A stretch of DNA of 47,239 nucleotides from Shewanella sp. TC10 (GCF_009663145.1 NZ_VKHR01000043.1:1-47239), one strand, 5' to 3'. Shown: positions 24,034 through 32,951, counted from the stretch's first letter. The notes: generated by a model from the sequence alone, not told the origin. Translations and numbers: made by a program.

Positions 24034-26628
24034 ATGCATAAGAATTTATTAGCTAAATCAGTGCGTCTAGCAATGATTAGCGGTGCGGCTGCGGCAGCAT
24101 TCAGTTCACCAGTAGCTTTTGCTGCTGAAGAAGATGAAACAGTAGAACGTATTGAAGTAACCGGTTCGCGAATTAAGCGTACTGATTTAGAAGGTGCTTC
24201 TCCTGTAACAACCATTACAGCAGAAAATATGCAGGTTGAGGGTAATTTTACCGTTGCTGATGCACTTCGTAATAGTAACTTAAACTCTTTTGGTTCGTTC
24301 TCAGAACGTTCAGGTAGTTCTGCACAATCACAAGCAACTATTGATTTACGTGGTGCAGGTTCTAGCCGTACATTAGTTCTAATTGATGGTAAACGTTTCC
24401 CAGGTTCTCCTACTTTAGGTGGTGCGTCTGCTAACTTAAACGCTATTCCAATGGCAGCTGTTGAAAGAATTGAGATTCTTACTGATGGCGCTTCATCAAC
24501 TTACGGTTCAGATGCGATTGCTGGTGTTGTAAACATCATCATGAAGAAGAATTATCAAGGTATCGAGTTTAATGTTGGTGGTGGTAGCCGTGATAGAGAT
24601 GGCGGTTTAACAAGTAAAGAATTCTCAGTTGTCGCTGGTTATGAGATGGACAAAGGTAATATTACTTTTGCATTTGACCATCAAGACCGTGAAGGTATTT
24701 CTGATGCCGATCGTGATTACACCGCTGCAAAAATTAATGGCGATTATGATACTGCACAGGCTTATGTAGATACAGATGGTTGGTCTATTTATGGAGCTAC
24801 AATCGCTTCTCCTGATTTTTCAACAACAGCAGCGTCACCTTTATGTGATGATTTAGTTGCTGAGTATGGCGATAATACTTTCCGTAAAGTTAAAGCTGAT
24901 ACCCATTGGGGTACCCCTGGAGCTGAATACTGTATGTTTGCATACGGTAACGTTTCTTATAACAAAGCTTCTATTGACCGTAATACAGTTTATGTTGATG
25001 CAAATTATGAAGTAGCAGAAGACGTAGAATGGTTCGGTCGTGCAATGATTACTCAAAATTCATCTTTCGGTCGTTATGCTCCTCCAGCAGCAGGCTGGAA
25101 TAACATGGCTGCGGATAACCCACATAACCCATACGGTGAAGAAACTTTTGGTTACTTCCGTTGGGTGGGAATTGGCAACCGTGATGGTAATGTTGACGAT
25201 TACAACCAAGATTACTTAACTGGTCTTCGAGGTTCTATCAGTGCTTGGAATGATGCTGAGTGGGAAGTTTACTACCACCACAACATCGCTGATAACAAAT
25301 CTATTGGTGAGTACTACTTAAGCTATGCTGGTTTAGCGTATAACGAAGCAAATGGTATTGATTTAGGCTCTGAAGCCGGTATCAATAACATGAAAGCGAC
25401 TACGCTGACACAAGGTAGAGCGATCTTTGACCAGTTTAATGGTGGTATCGGATTCGATGCTTTCGAATTACCTGGTGGTCAAGCAGCGCATTACTTCGGT
25501 ATGGAATATTTCGACCAAAACTTCAGTGAAGTATATGATGCACAATCTGAAGCTGGATTAATTGGTGGTAGTGCGGGCAACTCTGCAGGTGGTGACCGTC
25601 AAGTTTGGGCTGCTTTCTATGAAGTTGCACTTCCAGTAATAGACAGTGTAGAAATTAACTTAGCCGTTCGTTACGATGATTATAGCGATTTCGGTGGTAA
25701 TACTGCGCCTAAGGCTTCTGTACGTTGGCAAGCTATGGATAACATCGTTGTTCGTGCATCTTATTCAGAAGCGTTCCGTGCACCAAGTTTAGATCAATTA
25801 TACGCAGCTACTACTTTCAGCGCTGAAACGGCTACGGATTACGCTTTCTGTGAGTCAAATGGAATCGCTGATTGTCCGTCTGGTCAGGTTGATACATACA
25901 TTAGTGCTAACGATCAATTAGGCCCTGAAACATCTGAATACATTAACTTAGGTGTTGCATGGGATATCGTTGATGAATTCGGTATTAAAGTTGATTACTT
26001 CAACCTAAACATTGATGATGTAATTAGTCAGCGTTCAGCTACAAGTGTAATGGAAGGTATTGCTGATGGCACTCTAACTCCTACCGATACTTTCTATGTA
26101 GACCGTGCTCCAAGTACAGGCGGTACATTAGGTCGCGCACTTGAAGTAGGTACTGGTTACGCTAACAGTGATAAGTTAGAAATTGAAGGTATTGATGTTG
26201 CGTTAAACAGCTCTTTTGAAACCAGCATTGGTGAATTCAGTATCAATTGGCAAAATAGTTTCATTACTAAGTACATCGTAGAAGATGCTGCTGGTACAGA
26301 AGCTATCGATACCGCTGGTTGGGCTGGACAACCTGATTATCGCTCAAACTTCACTGCAATTTATTCTATCGGTGATAATAGCTTTAGCTGGAATGCCAAT
26401 TACATCAGCTCTACTTATGAAACTAAAGATGAAGGTGAATTAGACGATTGGTTAATCCATAACGTCTCATACAGCTATGATATCGGTAGTTTTGGTATGG
26501 TTCGTCTTGCTGTTAACAACTTAACAGATGAAGATCCAGTACTGAGCTCTGATGGTAAGTATGAAGATCCAAGTCTATATAACAACTATGGTCGTGAATA
26601 CCGTGCAAGTTATACTCTAAAGTTCTAA
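24034..26628 (+). CDS. TonB-dependent outer-membrane receptor
   Basis: Active transporter of a large or scarce substrate across the outer membrane, powered through TonB. The 864-residue product has a signal peptide (about 1-31, ending AFA-AEED), a TonB box in ETVERIEVTGSRIKR, and a plug domain at about 50-165 (SPVTTITAEN; ATIDLRGAGSSRTLVLIDGK; TDGASSTYGSDAIAGVVNII). A 22-strand barrel ends in YTLKF. The ATG at 24034 with GGGAGA at 6-nt spacing replaces an upstream in-frame start. The oar/NicT-like class with GSRIKR usually imports oligosaccharides, peptides or other organic compounds rather than siderophores. A TonB2 energising system lies just downstream, suggesting a dedicated pair. Substrate unknown. 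Confidence 0.93.
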   Translation: MHKNLLAKSVRLAMISGAAAAAFSSPVAFAAEEDETVERIEVTGSRIKRTDLEGASPVTTITAENMQVEGNFTVADALRNSNLNSFGSFSERSGSSAQSQATIDLRGAGSSRTLVLIDGKRFPGSPTLGGASANLNAIPMAAVERIEILTDGASSTYGSDAIAGVVNIIMKKNYQGIEFNVGGGSRDRDGGLTSKEFSVVAGYEMDKGNITFAFDHQDREGISDADRDYTAAKINGDYDTAQAYVDTDGWSIYGATIASPDFSTTAASPLCDDLVAEYGDNTFRKVKADTHWGTPGAEYCMFAYGNVSYNKASIDRNTVYVDANYEVAEDVEWFGRAMITQNSSFGRYAPPAAGWNNMAADNPHNPYGEETFGYFRWVGIGNRDGNVDDYNQDYLTGLRGSISAWNDAEWEVYYHHNIADNKSIGEYYLSYAGLAYNEANGIDLGSEAGINNMKATTLTQGRAIFDQFNGGIGFDAFELPGGQAAHYFGMEYFDQNFSEVYDAQSEAGLIGGSAGNSAGGDRQVWAAFYEVALPVIDSVEINLAVRYDDYSDFGGNTAPKASVRWQAMDNIVVRASYSEAFRAPSLDQLYAATTFSAETATDYAFCESNGIADCPSGQVDTYISANDQLGPETSEYINLGVAWDIVDEFGIKVDYFNLNIDDVISQRSATSVMEGIADGTLTPTDTFYVDRAPSTGGTLGRALEVGTGYANSDKLEIEGIDVALNSSFETSIGEFSINWQNSFITKYIVEDAAGTEAIDTAGWAGQPDYRSNFTAIYSIGDNSFSWNANYISSTYETKDEGELDDWLIHNVSYSYDIGSFGMVRLAVNNLTDEDPVLSSDGKYEDPSLYNNYGREYRASYTLKF

Positions 26629-26652
26629 ATTATTAATAAATAGTTTAGTTTA

Positions 26653-26679
26653 AAGGCTCCTTAGGGAGCCTTTTTTATT
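26653..26679 (+). terminator. Rho-independent terminator after the TonB-dependent receptor
   Basis: Stem ggctcc/ggagcc (26655-26660 with 26665-26670), extended by AA/TT, loop ttag, then six T. Confidence 0.9.
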
Positions 26680-26697
26680 GAGTATTTAGGAGTGATT

Positions 26698-27642
26698 ATG
26701 AGTGACCATTGGAGTAAATATTGGAGTCAGGGTTATTTAACTTCTTTTGGTGGAGCAATTAAAACCAATTATGAAGGAAAATTGAAAAATTATTGGGAAG
26801 GTAAATTTGGTGAGTTAAATGACAACTTTAGTGTTCTTGATATTGGAACGGGTAATGGTTCTATCCCGCTGCTACTTAATGAATTTATAGGAGAGAATTT
26901 AGCAGGTAAAGTTATTGGTATTGATATGGCAAATGTAAGTTTATTAGATAGCTCGACTCAATCTACTGTAGAACTAAAAGTCGAATCTAATATAAATTGT
27001 GAAAATTTACCATTTGAGTCGAATATGTTTGACAAATGTTTATCACAATTTGGAATTGAATATTCGGACTTAAATAAATCAATTGAAGAAGTTGGTAGAG
27101 TTTTAAAAGTTGATGGGCTAGCTCATTTTATAATGCATAATTCGAACTCTACCGTTATTGAGATAAACAAAAAAGCCTATAACATTATTAATAGCCCGTT
27201 TGTAGATGAGTTATTTTTAAACATGTCGGACTTAATTAATCATATGGGAGAAATTAAATCTCCTCTAGATATTCAGAAAGCCAAGAATGATGCTAATTGT
27301 GAGCAGTGTCGTCTCGCTGTGAATGATAGTATAAAAAGTATTATCAATATTGATGAAGACGCTGCAAAAGAAAGTGAGTTAATGATGTATATAGGTCAAT
27401 TTTTTACTAAAGGAATGATGTGGCCAGTTAGTAAGAAAATTGATTTTTTATCTTTTGTTAAGAATGAAATCTCAAACCAACGCTTAAGGTTAGAAGAACT
27501 ATTATCCGCTGCGATGGATCAAGATAAGATAATTTTGTTATTGCAAAAACTACCGATTAGTTTAGAGCTCGTTTCAATTAATGAAGTAAAAGAAAACCAT
27601 GGTGTGATTGCGTGGGAAATGACATTTAGAAGGATAAGATAA
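26698..27642 (+). CDS. Class I SAM-dependent methyltransferase, substrate unknown
   Basis: A 314-residue cytosolic protein with a Rossmann methyltransferase domain at about 35-150: motif I LDIGTGNGSIPL (about 48-59), the acidic loop GIDMA (about 80), motif IV region NMFDKCLSQFGIEY and post-motif GRVLKVDGLAHFIM. The C-terminal half (about 160-310) is helical, with a CEQC pair at about 203. Best start is ATG 26698 after AGGAG (an in-frame GTG 6 nt upstream is less well placed). It follows the receptor terminator closely and precedes the TonB2 operon by 300 nt. Its base composition is more AT-rich than its neighbours, which may mark a separate history. What it methylates cannot be told. Confidence 0.82.
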   Translation: MSDHWSKYWSQGYLTSFGGAIKTNYEGKLKNYWEGKFGELNDNFSVLDIGTGNGSIPLLLNEFIGENLAGKVIGIDMANVSLLDSSTQSTVELKVESNINCENLPFESNMFDKCLSQFGIEYSDLNKSIEEVGRVLKVDGLAHFIMHNSNSTVIEINKKAYNIINSPFVDELFLNMSDLINHMGEIKSPLDIQKAKNDANCEQCRLAVNDSIKSIINIDEDAAKESELMMYIGQFFTKGMMWPVSKKIDFLSFVKNEISNQRLRLEELLSAAMDQDKIILLLQKLPISLELVSINEVKENHGVIAWEMTFRRIR

Positions 27643-27685
27643 TTAATCTTTATCTAAATCGCTAATATAAAGGAGTGTTTTTAGA

Positions 27686-27790
27686 ATGAAATGTATAGAA
27701 AATAATCTTTCAATTCAATTTAAAGGGATAACACGTCTTTCCAGTAGTTTTAGATGTCCTCAATTGTTGACACAGGTCAACATTTTGTGA
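27686..27790 (+). CDS. Possible 34-residue small protein in the TonB2 leader
   Basis: ATG at 27686 to TGA at 27788-27790, with a full AAGGAG 10 nt upstream. The product starts MKCIENNLSIQFKGITRL and has two cysteines, no signal peptide and no membrane helix. The 3' end overlaps a TGTTGAC/GTCAACA palindrome and a TTGACA promoter element. The Shine-Dalgarno sequence makes it worth noting, but coding is unproven. Confidence 0.3.
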   Translation: MKCIENNLSIQFKGITRLSSSFRCPQLLTQVNIL

Positions 27791-27796
27791 AATGAT
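27765..27796 (+). promoter_or_regulatory. Candidate promoter with palindromic operator for the TonB2 operon
   Basis: TTGACA at 27767-27772 and AATGAT at 27791-27796 (18-nt spacer) could be a sigma-70 promoter. The -35 lies inside a perfect palindrome TGTTGAC-ACAG-GTCAACA (27765-27782), a likely repressor site. The regulator is not identified. Confidence 0.4.
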
Positions 27797-27876
27797 GCGA
27801 GCGGGTCTATGCCTTAGCAGGTATAGAATAGGGAAGAAAAAACTAACAATCACAAGAGAAAGATAGACTTAGATGC

Positions 27877-27910
27877 AGCAACAAGGATTAACAATTTAAT
27901 CTTGGTTGTT
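27877..27910 (+). other. Stem-loop in the 5' leader of the TonB2 operon
   Basis: Fifteen pairs with one mismatch and two wobble pairs: 27877-27891 with 27896-27910, loop CAAT. It lies 46 nt before the first start codon. No T-tract follows, so it is not a terminator. It may control mRNA stability or translation. Confidence 0.5.
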
Positions 27911-27956
27911 ACACCTTAGTTAAGCTTTCTAATTCACTATAAATTGGTTGGGAACT

Positions 27957-28739
27957 ATGTCCAAGGTAAGCAATAGAACTAAAATCGCTACTGCACTGGT
28001 TGGCGCGCTTGCATTAGCTAGCAGCAACTTCGTGATTGCAGATCCTCTAAGCGATGTACAAAAAGCAGATACTAAGATCCATACAGATGCTGCTGCGTCG
28101 CAAAATAAAGTTGATAAATATTTCGATCAAGCACAAGACATGCTTTTTGAGTATGGCTCAGTTGCCGACGAACGTGAATCTTTGAAATCATATAATGATT
28201 ATGTTGCAGGCCTAGTTGCAGACCAAGAAGCAACTATGAAGCTGATTCAAGATGATATCGATGGTGTTGATGCTCTTAGACAAGGTGTTGTTCCTTTAAT
28301 GTTTAAAATGGTCGATGCATTAGAGCAATTTATTGCTTTAGATCTACCATTTAATCTAGAAGCTCGTGAAACTCGTGTTCAACGCTTAAAAGATACATTA
28401 AACAGCGCTGAAGTCACTTTAGCTGAAAAATACCGTCTAATTCTTGATGCATATAACATCGAGCGTGAGTACGGCTCAAAGCTAATTGCTGAAACGGGTC
28501 AATTAGAGCTTGACGGTAAAGAAGTCTTAGTTGATTTCTTAAACTTTGGTCGCGTGAGTTTATATGCTCAAAGCCAAGACCAAAAGTCAGCTTGGATGTA
28601 TAACGAAAGCACTAAAAGCTGGGATAAGTTAGAAGCTGGTTACCTTCGTAACCTAAGTAAAGCTATTAAACAGGCTCGTGGTCAAGGTGCTCCTGATCTA
28701 TTCGCCTTACCAATCCCTGCTGCGGAGGCTGCGCAATAA
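27957..28739 (+). CDS. DUF3450 family periplasmic coiled-coil protein of the TonB2 system
   Basis: A 260-residue exported protein. The signal peptide ends at about residue 29 (NFVIA-DPLS). The rest is largely helical, with a DUF3450 core (about 40-240) containing MFKMVDALEQFIALDLPF and DAYNIEREYGSKLIAETGQL. An in-frame TTG lies 9 nt upstream; ATG 27957 is preferred, although its ribosome binding site (GGGA) is weak and close. Its stop overlaps the next start (TAATG), so translation with TtpC is coupled. The family occurs beside TtpC/ExbB2/ExbD2/TonB2 gene sets in Vibrio and Shewanella. It is presumed to help the transducer in the periplasm; mechanism not known to me. Confidence 0.9.
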   Translation: MSKVSNRTKIATALVGALALASSNFVIADPLSDVQKADTKIHTDAAASQNKVDKYFDQAQDMLFEYGSVADERESLKSYNDYVAGLVADQEATMKLIQDDIDGVDALRQGVVPLMFKMVDALEQFIALDLPFNLEARETRVQRLKDTLNSAEVTLAEKYRLILDAYNIEREYGSKLIAETGQLELDGKEVLVDFLNFGRVSLYAQSQDQKSAWMYNESTKSWDKLEAGYLRNLSKAIKQARGQGAPDLFALPIPAAEAAQ

Positions 28740-30094
28740 TGAAAAAGTTTATTACTACAGCAATCGTTGCTGCTAGCTTGTCTCTAACTTCTGGAATGGT
28801 TAGTGCTGCTGATGCACCAAAAACGATTGAACAATTATTACAACAAGTACAAACAGATCGTGCTAACGCAAATAAGACAAATAAAAAGCGTGAAGCAGAA
28901 TTCTTAAATGAACGTGGCGATAAAGCTGAACTTTTAAAGCGTGAAAAAGCGGCATTAGCAGCTGAAACACAACGTGGTAAAGATTTAGCTCAAGCTTTCA
29001 CTGATAACGAACGCAAAATTGCTCAGTTAGAAGAAGATCGTAAGATTGCTTCTGGTGACTTAGGCGAAATGTTTGGTGTTGTTAAAGGTGAAGCAGGTGA
29101 TTTTGCTGGTAAGTTAGTTGGTTCTAACATTACTGCTCAATTCCCTGGCCGTGACGCATTTATCGCTGAACTTGGTGCTCGTAAAGAATTACCAAAAATT
29201 AATGAGTTAGAGCAATTTTGGGAAGCACAGCTTTTCGAAATGGTTGAATCTGGCAAAGTTGTTAACTTTGACGCTGAAGTCACTGGCTTAGACGGTAACG
29301 TTCAAGCAACTACTGTAACGCGTGTTGGTGCTTACAACTTACTTGCTGATGGTCAATATGTTGTTTACAACGCTGACTTAGGTTTGATTCAAAAACTTTC
29401 TCAACAGCCTGGTAGCGCACAAGTTTCAAGTGTTAAATCATTTACTAGTGCAACATCTGGATACGAGAAGTTATACGTAGATCCAGCTCGTGGTGTTCTA
29501 TTAAGTGTATTCACTCAAAAAGCAACTATTGAAGAGCGTATCGAAGCGGGTGGACCAATTGGTTACATCATTATCGGTATTTTAGTTCTTGGTGCATTGA
29601 TTTCAATTGAACGTCTAGTAACTCTTTACCTTGTTGGCTCTAAAGTTAAAGCCCAACGTAAGAATATTGAAAACCCAGGTAACAACGCTTTAGGCCGTGT
29701 ACTTAAGGTTTATCATGAGAATAAAGACGTTGACGTTGAAACTCTTGAGTTGAAACTAGATGAAGCTATTCTTAAAGAAACACCTGCTCTAGAAGCACGT
29801 ATTTCAATCATTAAGGTACTAGCTGCTATTGCTCCTATGATGGGTCTGTTAGGTACTGTTACAGGTATGATTGCAACCTTCCAAACAATTCAATTGTTCG
29901 GTACAGGTGACCCTCGCCTAATGGCTGGCGGTATTTCAATGGCATTGATGACGACTGTACAAGGTCTAGTTGCTGCACTACCGTTAATGTTAATGCATGC
30001 AATCGTAGTTGCTCGCAGTAAAACAGTTGTTCAAGTTCTTGAAGAGCAAAGTGCTGGTATTATTGCAGACCATGCTGAGAAGAGGGCTGACTAA
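28739..30094 (+). CDS. ttpC: TtpC-type MotA/TolQ/ExbB family protein with periplasmic coiled coil
   Basis: Energy-transduction component particular to TonB2 systems. The 451-residue product has a signal peptide (residues 1-23, ending VSA-ADAP), a coiled coil at about 30-120, and a periplasmic globular part to about 260. A first membrane span lies at about 275-300 (YIIIGILVLGALISIERLV), and the MotA/TolQ/ExbB channel domain at about 325-440 carries APMMGLLGTVTGMIATF. That domain resembles ExbB, but the long N-terminal extension is the TtpC hallmark shown in Vibrio to be needed for TonB2 function. It overlaps DUF3450 upstream (TAATG) and exbB downstream (TAATG), so three genes are translationally coupled. 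Confidence 0.92.
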   Translation: MKKFITTAIVAASLSLTSGMVSAADAPKTIEQLLQQVQTDRANANKTNKKREAEFLNERGDKAELLKREKAALAAETQRGKDLAQAFTDNERKIAQLEEDRKIASGDLGEMFGVVKGEAGDFAGKLVGSNITAQFPGRDAFIAELGARKELPKINELEQFWEAQLFEMVESGKVVNFDAEVTGLDGNVQATTVTRVGAYNLLADGQYVVYNADLGLIQKLSQQPGSAQVSSVKSFTSATSGYEKLYVDPARGVLLSVFTQKATIEERIEAGGPIGYIIIGILVLGALISIERLVTLYLVGSKVKAQRKNIENPGNNALGRVLKVYHENKDVDVETLELKLDEAILKETPALEARISIIKVLAAIAPMMGLLGTVTGMIATFQTIQLFGTGDPRLMAGGISMALMTTVQGLVAALPLMLMHAIVVARSKTVVQVLEEQSAGIIADHAEKRAD

Positions 30095-30621
30095 TGTTGC
30101 TAATCCTGATGGACGTTTGGGACTCTGTCAGGGGCTTCATGGCCACCGGAGGAGATATCCTCTGGCTGGTAGCGGCTGTACTATTCCTAATGTGGGTTTT
30201 GATGCTAGAGCGCTTTTGGTATGTCAGTTGGGTAGCACCAAAAGAGCATAAAGGTATTATAGACCAATGGAATAATCGAGAGGATTCAACCTCTTGGTAT
30301 GCGCACCGTATCCGTGAAGCTTGGATGTCCCAAGCAAAACAAGATATGAATGCTCGTATGCTGATGATCAAAACCTTAGTGGCAATCTGTCCTATGATTG
30401 GTCTACTAGGTACTGTAACCGGAATGATCGCAGTGTTCGATGTGATGGCAGTTCATGGTACGAGTAACGCTCGTATGATGGCGGCTGGTATTTCAATGGC
30501 AACCATGCCAACAATGGCTGGTATGGTTGCTGCACTATCAGGTGTATTTTTTAGTACACGATTAGATGCAAAAATGAAAATCAGTCTTGAAAAGCTTAAA
30601 GATAGCTTGCCGCACCACTAG
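30094..30621 (+). CDS. exbB: ExbB2, proton channel subunit of the TonB2 system
   Basis: Inner-membrane MotA/TolQ/ExbB protein forming the proton channel with ExbD. The 175 residues have a first span at about 20-40 (GGDILWLVAAVLFLMWVLML) and a cytoplasmic segment. The core CPMIGLLGTVTGMIAVFDVM at about 106-125 and a third span at about 140-165 follow. It is shorter than the about 240-residue ExbB1 type, as is normal for ExbB2. It starts within the ttpC stop (TAATG) and is followed 14 nt later by exbD. Confidence 0.93.
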   Translation: MLLILMDVWDSVRGFMATGGDILWLVAAVLFLMWVLMLERFWYVSWVAPKEHKGIIDQWNNREDSTSWYAHRIREAWMSQAKQDMNARMLMIKTLVAICPMIGLLGTVTGMIAVFDVMAVHGTSNARMMAAGISMATMPTMAGMVAALSGVFFSTRLDAKMKISLEKLKDSLPHH

Positions 30622-30635
30622 AGAGAGTATTTAAA

Positions 30636-31040
30636 ATGGCACGTAAAAAGCATTTAAACGTAGAAGAAGAAGCACAAGTAGATATGACACCGATGCTAGA
30701 TATCGTGTTTATCATGCTTATCTTCTTTATTGTGACGACTTCGTTCATTAAGCCATCAGGCCTTGATTACAAGAAACCTGAAGCTTCTACTGCGACACAA
30801 CAAAAATCTGCGAACATCTTTATTGGTGTGAGTAAGACAGGCGTAATTAAGATGGAAAACCGTCAGGTTGACATCGAGCGTGTAACAGCAAACGTAGAAC
30901 GTATGTTAGCTGAAGCACCAGAAGCGGCAGTTCTTATTGAAGCAGATCAAGAAGCCGAACATGGCCTTGTTGTTAAAGTAATGGACAACGTTAAGAAAGC
31001 GGGTATCGATAAGATTTCGATTTCAGCGGGGAAAGACTAA
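30636..31040 (+). CDS. exbD: ExbD2, TonB2 system
   Basis: Single-span protein that uses proton flow to move TonB. The 134 residues show a short cytoplasmic N-terminus and DMTPMLDIVFIMLIFFIVTT (about 17-36), in which D23 of MLDIV is the conserved membrane aspartate. A periplasmic domain with VLIEADQEAEHGLVVKVMDN follows. GAGAG, 9 nt before the ATG, serves as ribosome binding site. One base separates its stop from the tonB start. Confidence 0.95.
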   Translation: MARKKHLNVEEEAQVDMTPMLDIVFIMLIFFIVTTSFIKPSGLDYKKPEASTATQQKSANIFIGVSKTGVIKMENRQVDIERVTANVERMLAEAPEAAVLIEADQEAEHGLVVKVMDNVKKAGIDKISISAGKD

Positions 31041-31041
31041 T

Positions 31042-31656
31042 ATGCTGAGAGCAATAGTATCACTCATTTTAGGTGCTGCTGTTACTTTCGCCTTGTTTAT
31101 CTTCATGGCCTTCTTGGTCGGTGGCGGCGCAAAGCGCGCCGACACCTCAACTGACTCTCCTATCATTGAGATCAGTATGGAGAAGCAGGATACGAAAGTT
31201 CAGGATAAGCCAAGGGTTAAACCGAAGCCGCCAGCGCCACCTGAGCAACCACCAAAGCCGGAAACTACTCCGCCAGATACGTCATCAGATATTGATACGA
31301 ATATGGCATTTAACATGAGTGGTGTTGTGGCAGGCGGTGCTAGCACAGGCTTTAAGCTCGGTAACATGATGACGCGTGATGGTGATGCAACACCGATTGT
31401 ACGTATTGATCCTCAATACCCAATTGCTGCTGCACGTGATGGTAAAGAAGGTTATGTACAACTTTCATTTACTATTAACGAATTAGGCGGAATCGAAGAC
31501 GTTAAAGTTATTAAAGCAGAACCAAAACGTATCTTTAACCGCGAAGCAGTTCGTGCGTTAAAAAAATGGAAATACAAGCCTAAAATCATTGATGGTAAGG
31601 CGATGAAAGTTCCTGGTATGACAGTTCAGCTTGATTTCACACTGGATAAGGGGTAA
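31042..31656 (+). CDS. tonB: TonB2 energy transducer
   Basis: Spans the periplasm to contact the TonB box of outer-membrane receptors. The 204 residues have an N-terminal anchor at about 5-28 (VSLILGAAVTFALFIFMAFL) and a short Pro/Lys linker at about 55-80 (KPKPPAPPEQPPKPETTPP). The C-terminal TonB domain lies at about 115-200 (VRIDPQYPIAAARDGKEGYV; REAVRALKKWKYKPK). The linker is much shorter than in E. coli TonB, typical of TonB2, where TtpC may make up the reach. It sits in the coupled ttpC-exbB-exbD-tonB run; the receptor at 24034-26628 is the nearest candidate partner. Confidence 0.95.
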   Translation: MLRAIVSLILGAAVTFALFIFMAFLVGGGAKRADTSTDSPIIEISMEKQDTKVQDKPRVKPKPPAPPEQPPKPETTPPDTSSDIDTNMAFNMSGVVAGGASTGFKLGNMMTRDGDATPIVRIDPQYPIAAARDGKEGYVQLSFTINELGGIEDVKVIKAEPKRIFNREAVRALKKWKYKPKIIDGKAMKVPGMTVQLDFTLDKG

Positions 31657-31659
31657 TTA

Positions 31660-32910
31660 ATGCTTAAGATAACTACTCTAGCTAGTGCGTTATTACTGAC
31701 TTTTTCTTGTACTTCATTACTTGCTGTTTCTACAGCGCAAGCTGCTGAAAAGTGTCCGATTGATGACCGTCAATCAAGAGCTGTAGGTGCAAGTGCTGGT
31801 AAGAAAGTTCAAAGAGCATTTGAAAGATATACAGAAGGTCAATTAGATGAAGCAATTGAAATTTTACTTGAAGTAAATACAAGTAATGATTTTGATAAAG
31901 CTTACATCGATCGAATGATTGGTTCTTTCTATGCTGAAAAAGGCCAAATGGCAACTGCTGTTAAGTACTTAAAAACTGCTGTTGATGCCGACATTCTTGG
32001 CGGAACAGATCACGGCGCAACATTGCGCTTGTATGCTGATTTGTTATTACAAGAAAAGAAGTTCAAAGAAGCAATTCCTTACTACTACAAGTGGATGGAC
32101 TTCACTTGTAAAGTTGACCCAGTAGTATACCGTCGTGTCGGTATTGCCTACAGTGAGCTTAAAGAGTGGGATAAAGTACTTGAAGTAGCTGATAAAGGTC
32201 TTTCTTTAGTTGAGAAGCCTGATAAAGGCCTTTATCAAATGAAATTGACTGCATATTTCAATCAAAAGAAATATAAAGAAGCGGTAAAAGTACTAGAAAT
32301 TATGGTGCCTTTATTCCAAGACGATAAGCGTCTTTGGGTGCAGCTTGCGCAGTTCTATTTGATGACTGAAGATTATACTAAGTCACTAGCGACTTACGAT
32401 CTTGCTTATAAAAATGGTTTTCTAGAGACTGATGGTAACATTACTCGTCTGGCTCAGCTTATGTCGCAAAACGGTGCTCCGTACAATGCTGCTAAGCTTT
32501 ATGAAAAGCATATGAAATCAGGACTGATCAAAGAGTCTGAAAAGTCGATTAAGATTTTGGCTGGTTTCTATCATAATGCTAAGAACTTCAAAGATGCGGC
32601 TAAACTTTATGGTCAAGCTGCAGAGATGTCAGGTGATGCTGAGTTATTCCTTAAACAAGGTAAGATTTTAGCGATTGCTGAGCAACCTAAATCTGCTATC
32701 CCTGTGTTTGAAAAAGCATTATCTTTAGGTCTTGATGAACCAGGTGAAGCTGAACTTGAGCTAACACTTGCTCATTTAAGTTTGAAGCAATATAAGTCTG
32801 CGTACAAACGAGCTAATCGAGCTGCTAATCACAGCAAGACAAAGCGTAGTGCGAACAGTTATATTTCTTACATCAAAGAAAAAGCACGTATCAACAATAT
32901 TACTCTTTAG
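31660..32910 (+). CDS. TPR-repeat exported protein of the TonB2 operon
   Basis: A 416-residue protein with a signal peptide (about 1-29, ending AQA-AEKC) and tandem tetratricopeptide-type helices across the whole mature part. Examples are AFERYTEGQLDEAIEILLEV, DLLLQEKKFKEAIPYYYKW and FYHNAKNFKDAAKLYGQAAE. Such folds bind other proteins. It begins 3 nt after tonB, and a strong terminator follows, so it is the last gene of the operon. TPR proteins are a known companion of TonB2 systems; here it probably sits in the periplasm as an assembly or docking factor. No enzyme motif is seen. Confidence 0.9.
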   Translation: MLKITTLASALLLTFSCTSLLAVSTAQAAEKCPIDDRQSRAVGASAGKKVQRAFERYTEGQLDEAIEILLEVNTSNDFDKAYIDRMIGSFYAEKGQMATAVKYLKTAVDADILGGTDHGATLRLYADLLLQEKKFKEAIPYYYKWMDFTCKVDPVVYRRVGIAYSELKEWDKVLEVADKGLSLVEKPDKGLYQMKLTAYFNQKKYKEAVKVLEIMVPLFQDDKRLWVQLAQFYLMTEDYTKSLATYDLAYKNGFLETDGNITRLAQLMSQNGAPYNAAKLYEKHMKSGLIKESEKSIKILAGFYHNAKNFKDAAKLYGQAAEMSGDAELFLKQGKILAIAEQPKSAIPVFEKALSLGLDEPGEAELELTLAHLSLKQYKSAYKRANRAANHSKTKRSANSYISYIKEKARINNITL

Positions 32911-32921
32911 TATTGTTATTA

Positions 32922-32951
32922 AAAAAAGCCCCTTAAGGGGCTTTTTTTTTA
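32922..32951 (+). terminator. Rho-independent terminator of the TonB2 operon
   Basis: Stem aagcccc/ggggctt (32926-32932 with 32937-32943), loop ttaa, then ten T. Confidence 0.92.

Noticed and set aside
30009..30371. ORFs on both strands over the ttpC-exbB junction
   Set aside because: Shadows of two well-supported genes with conserved motifs in the chosen frames.
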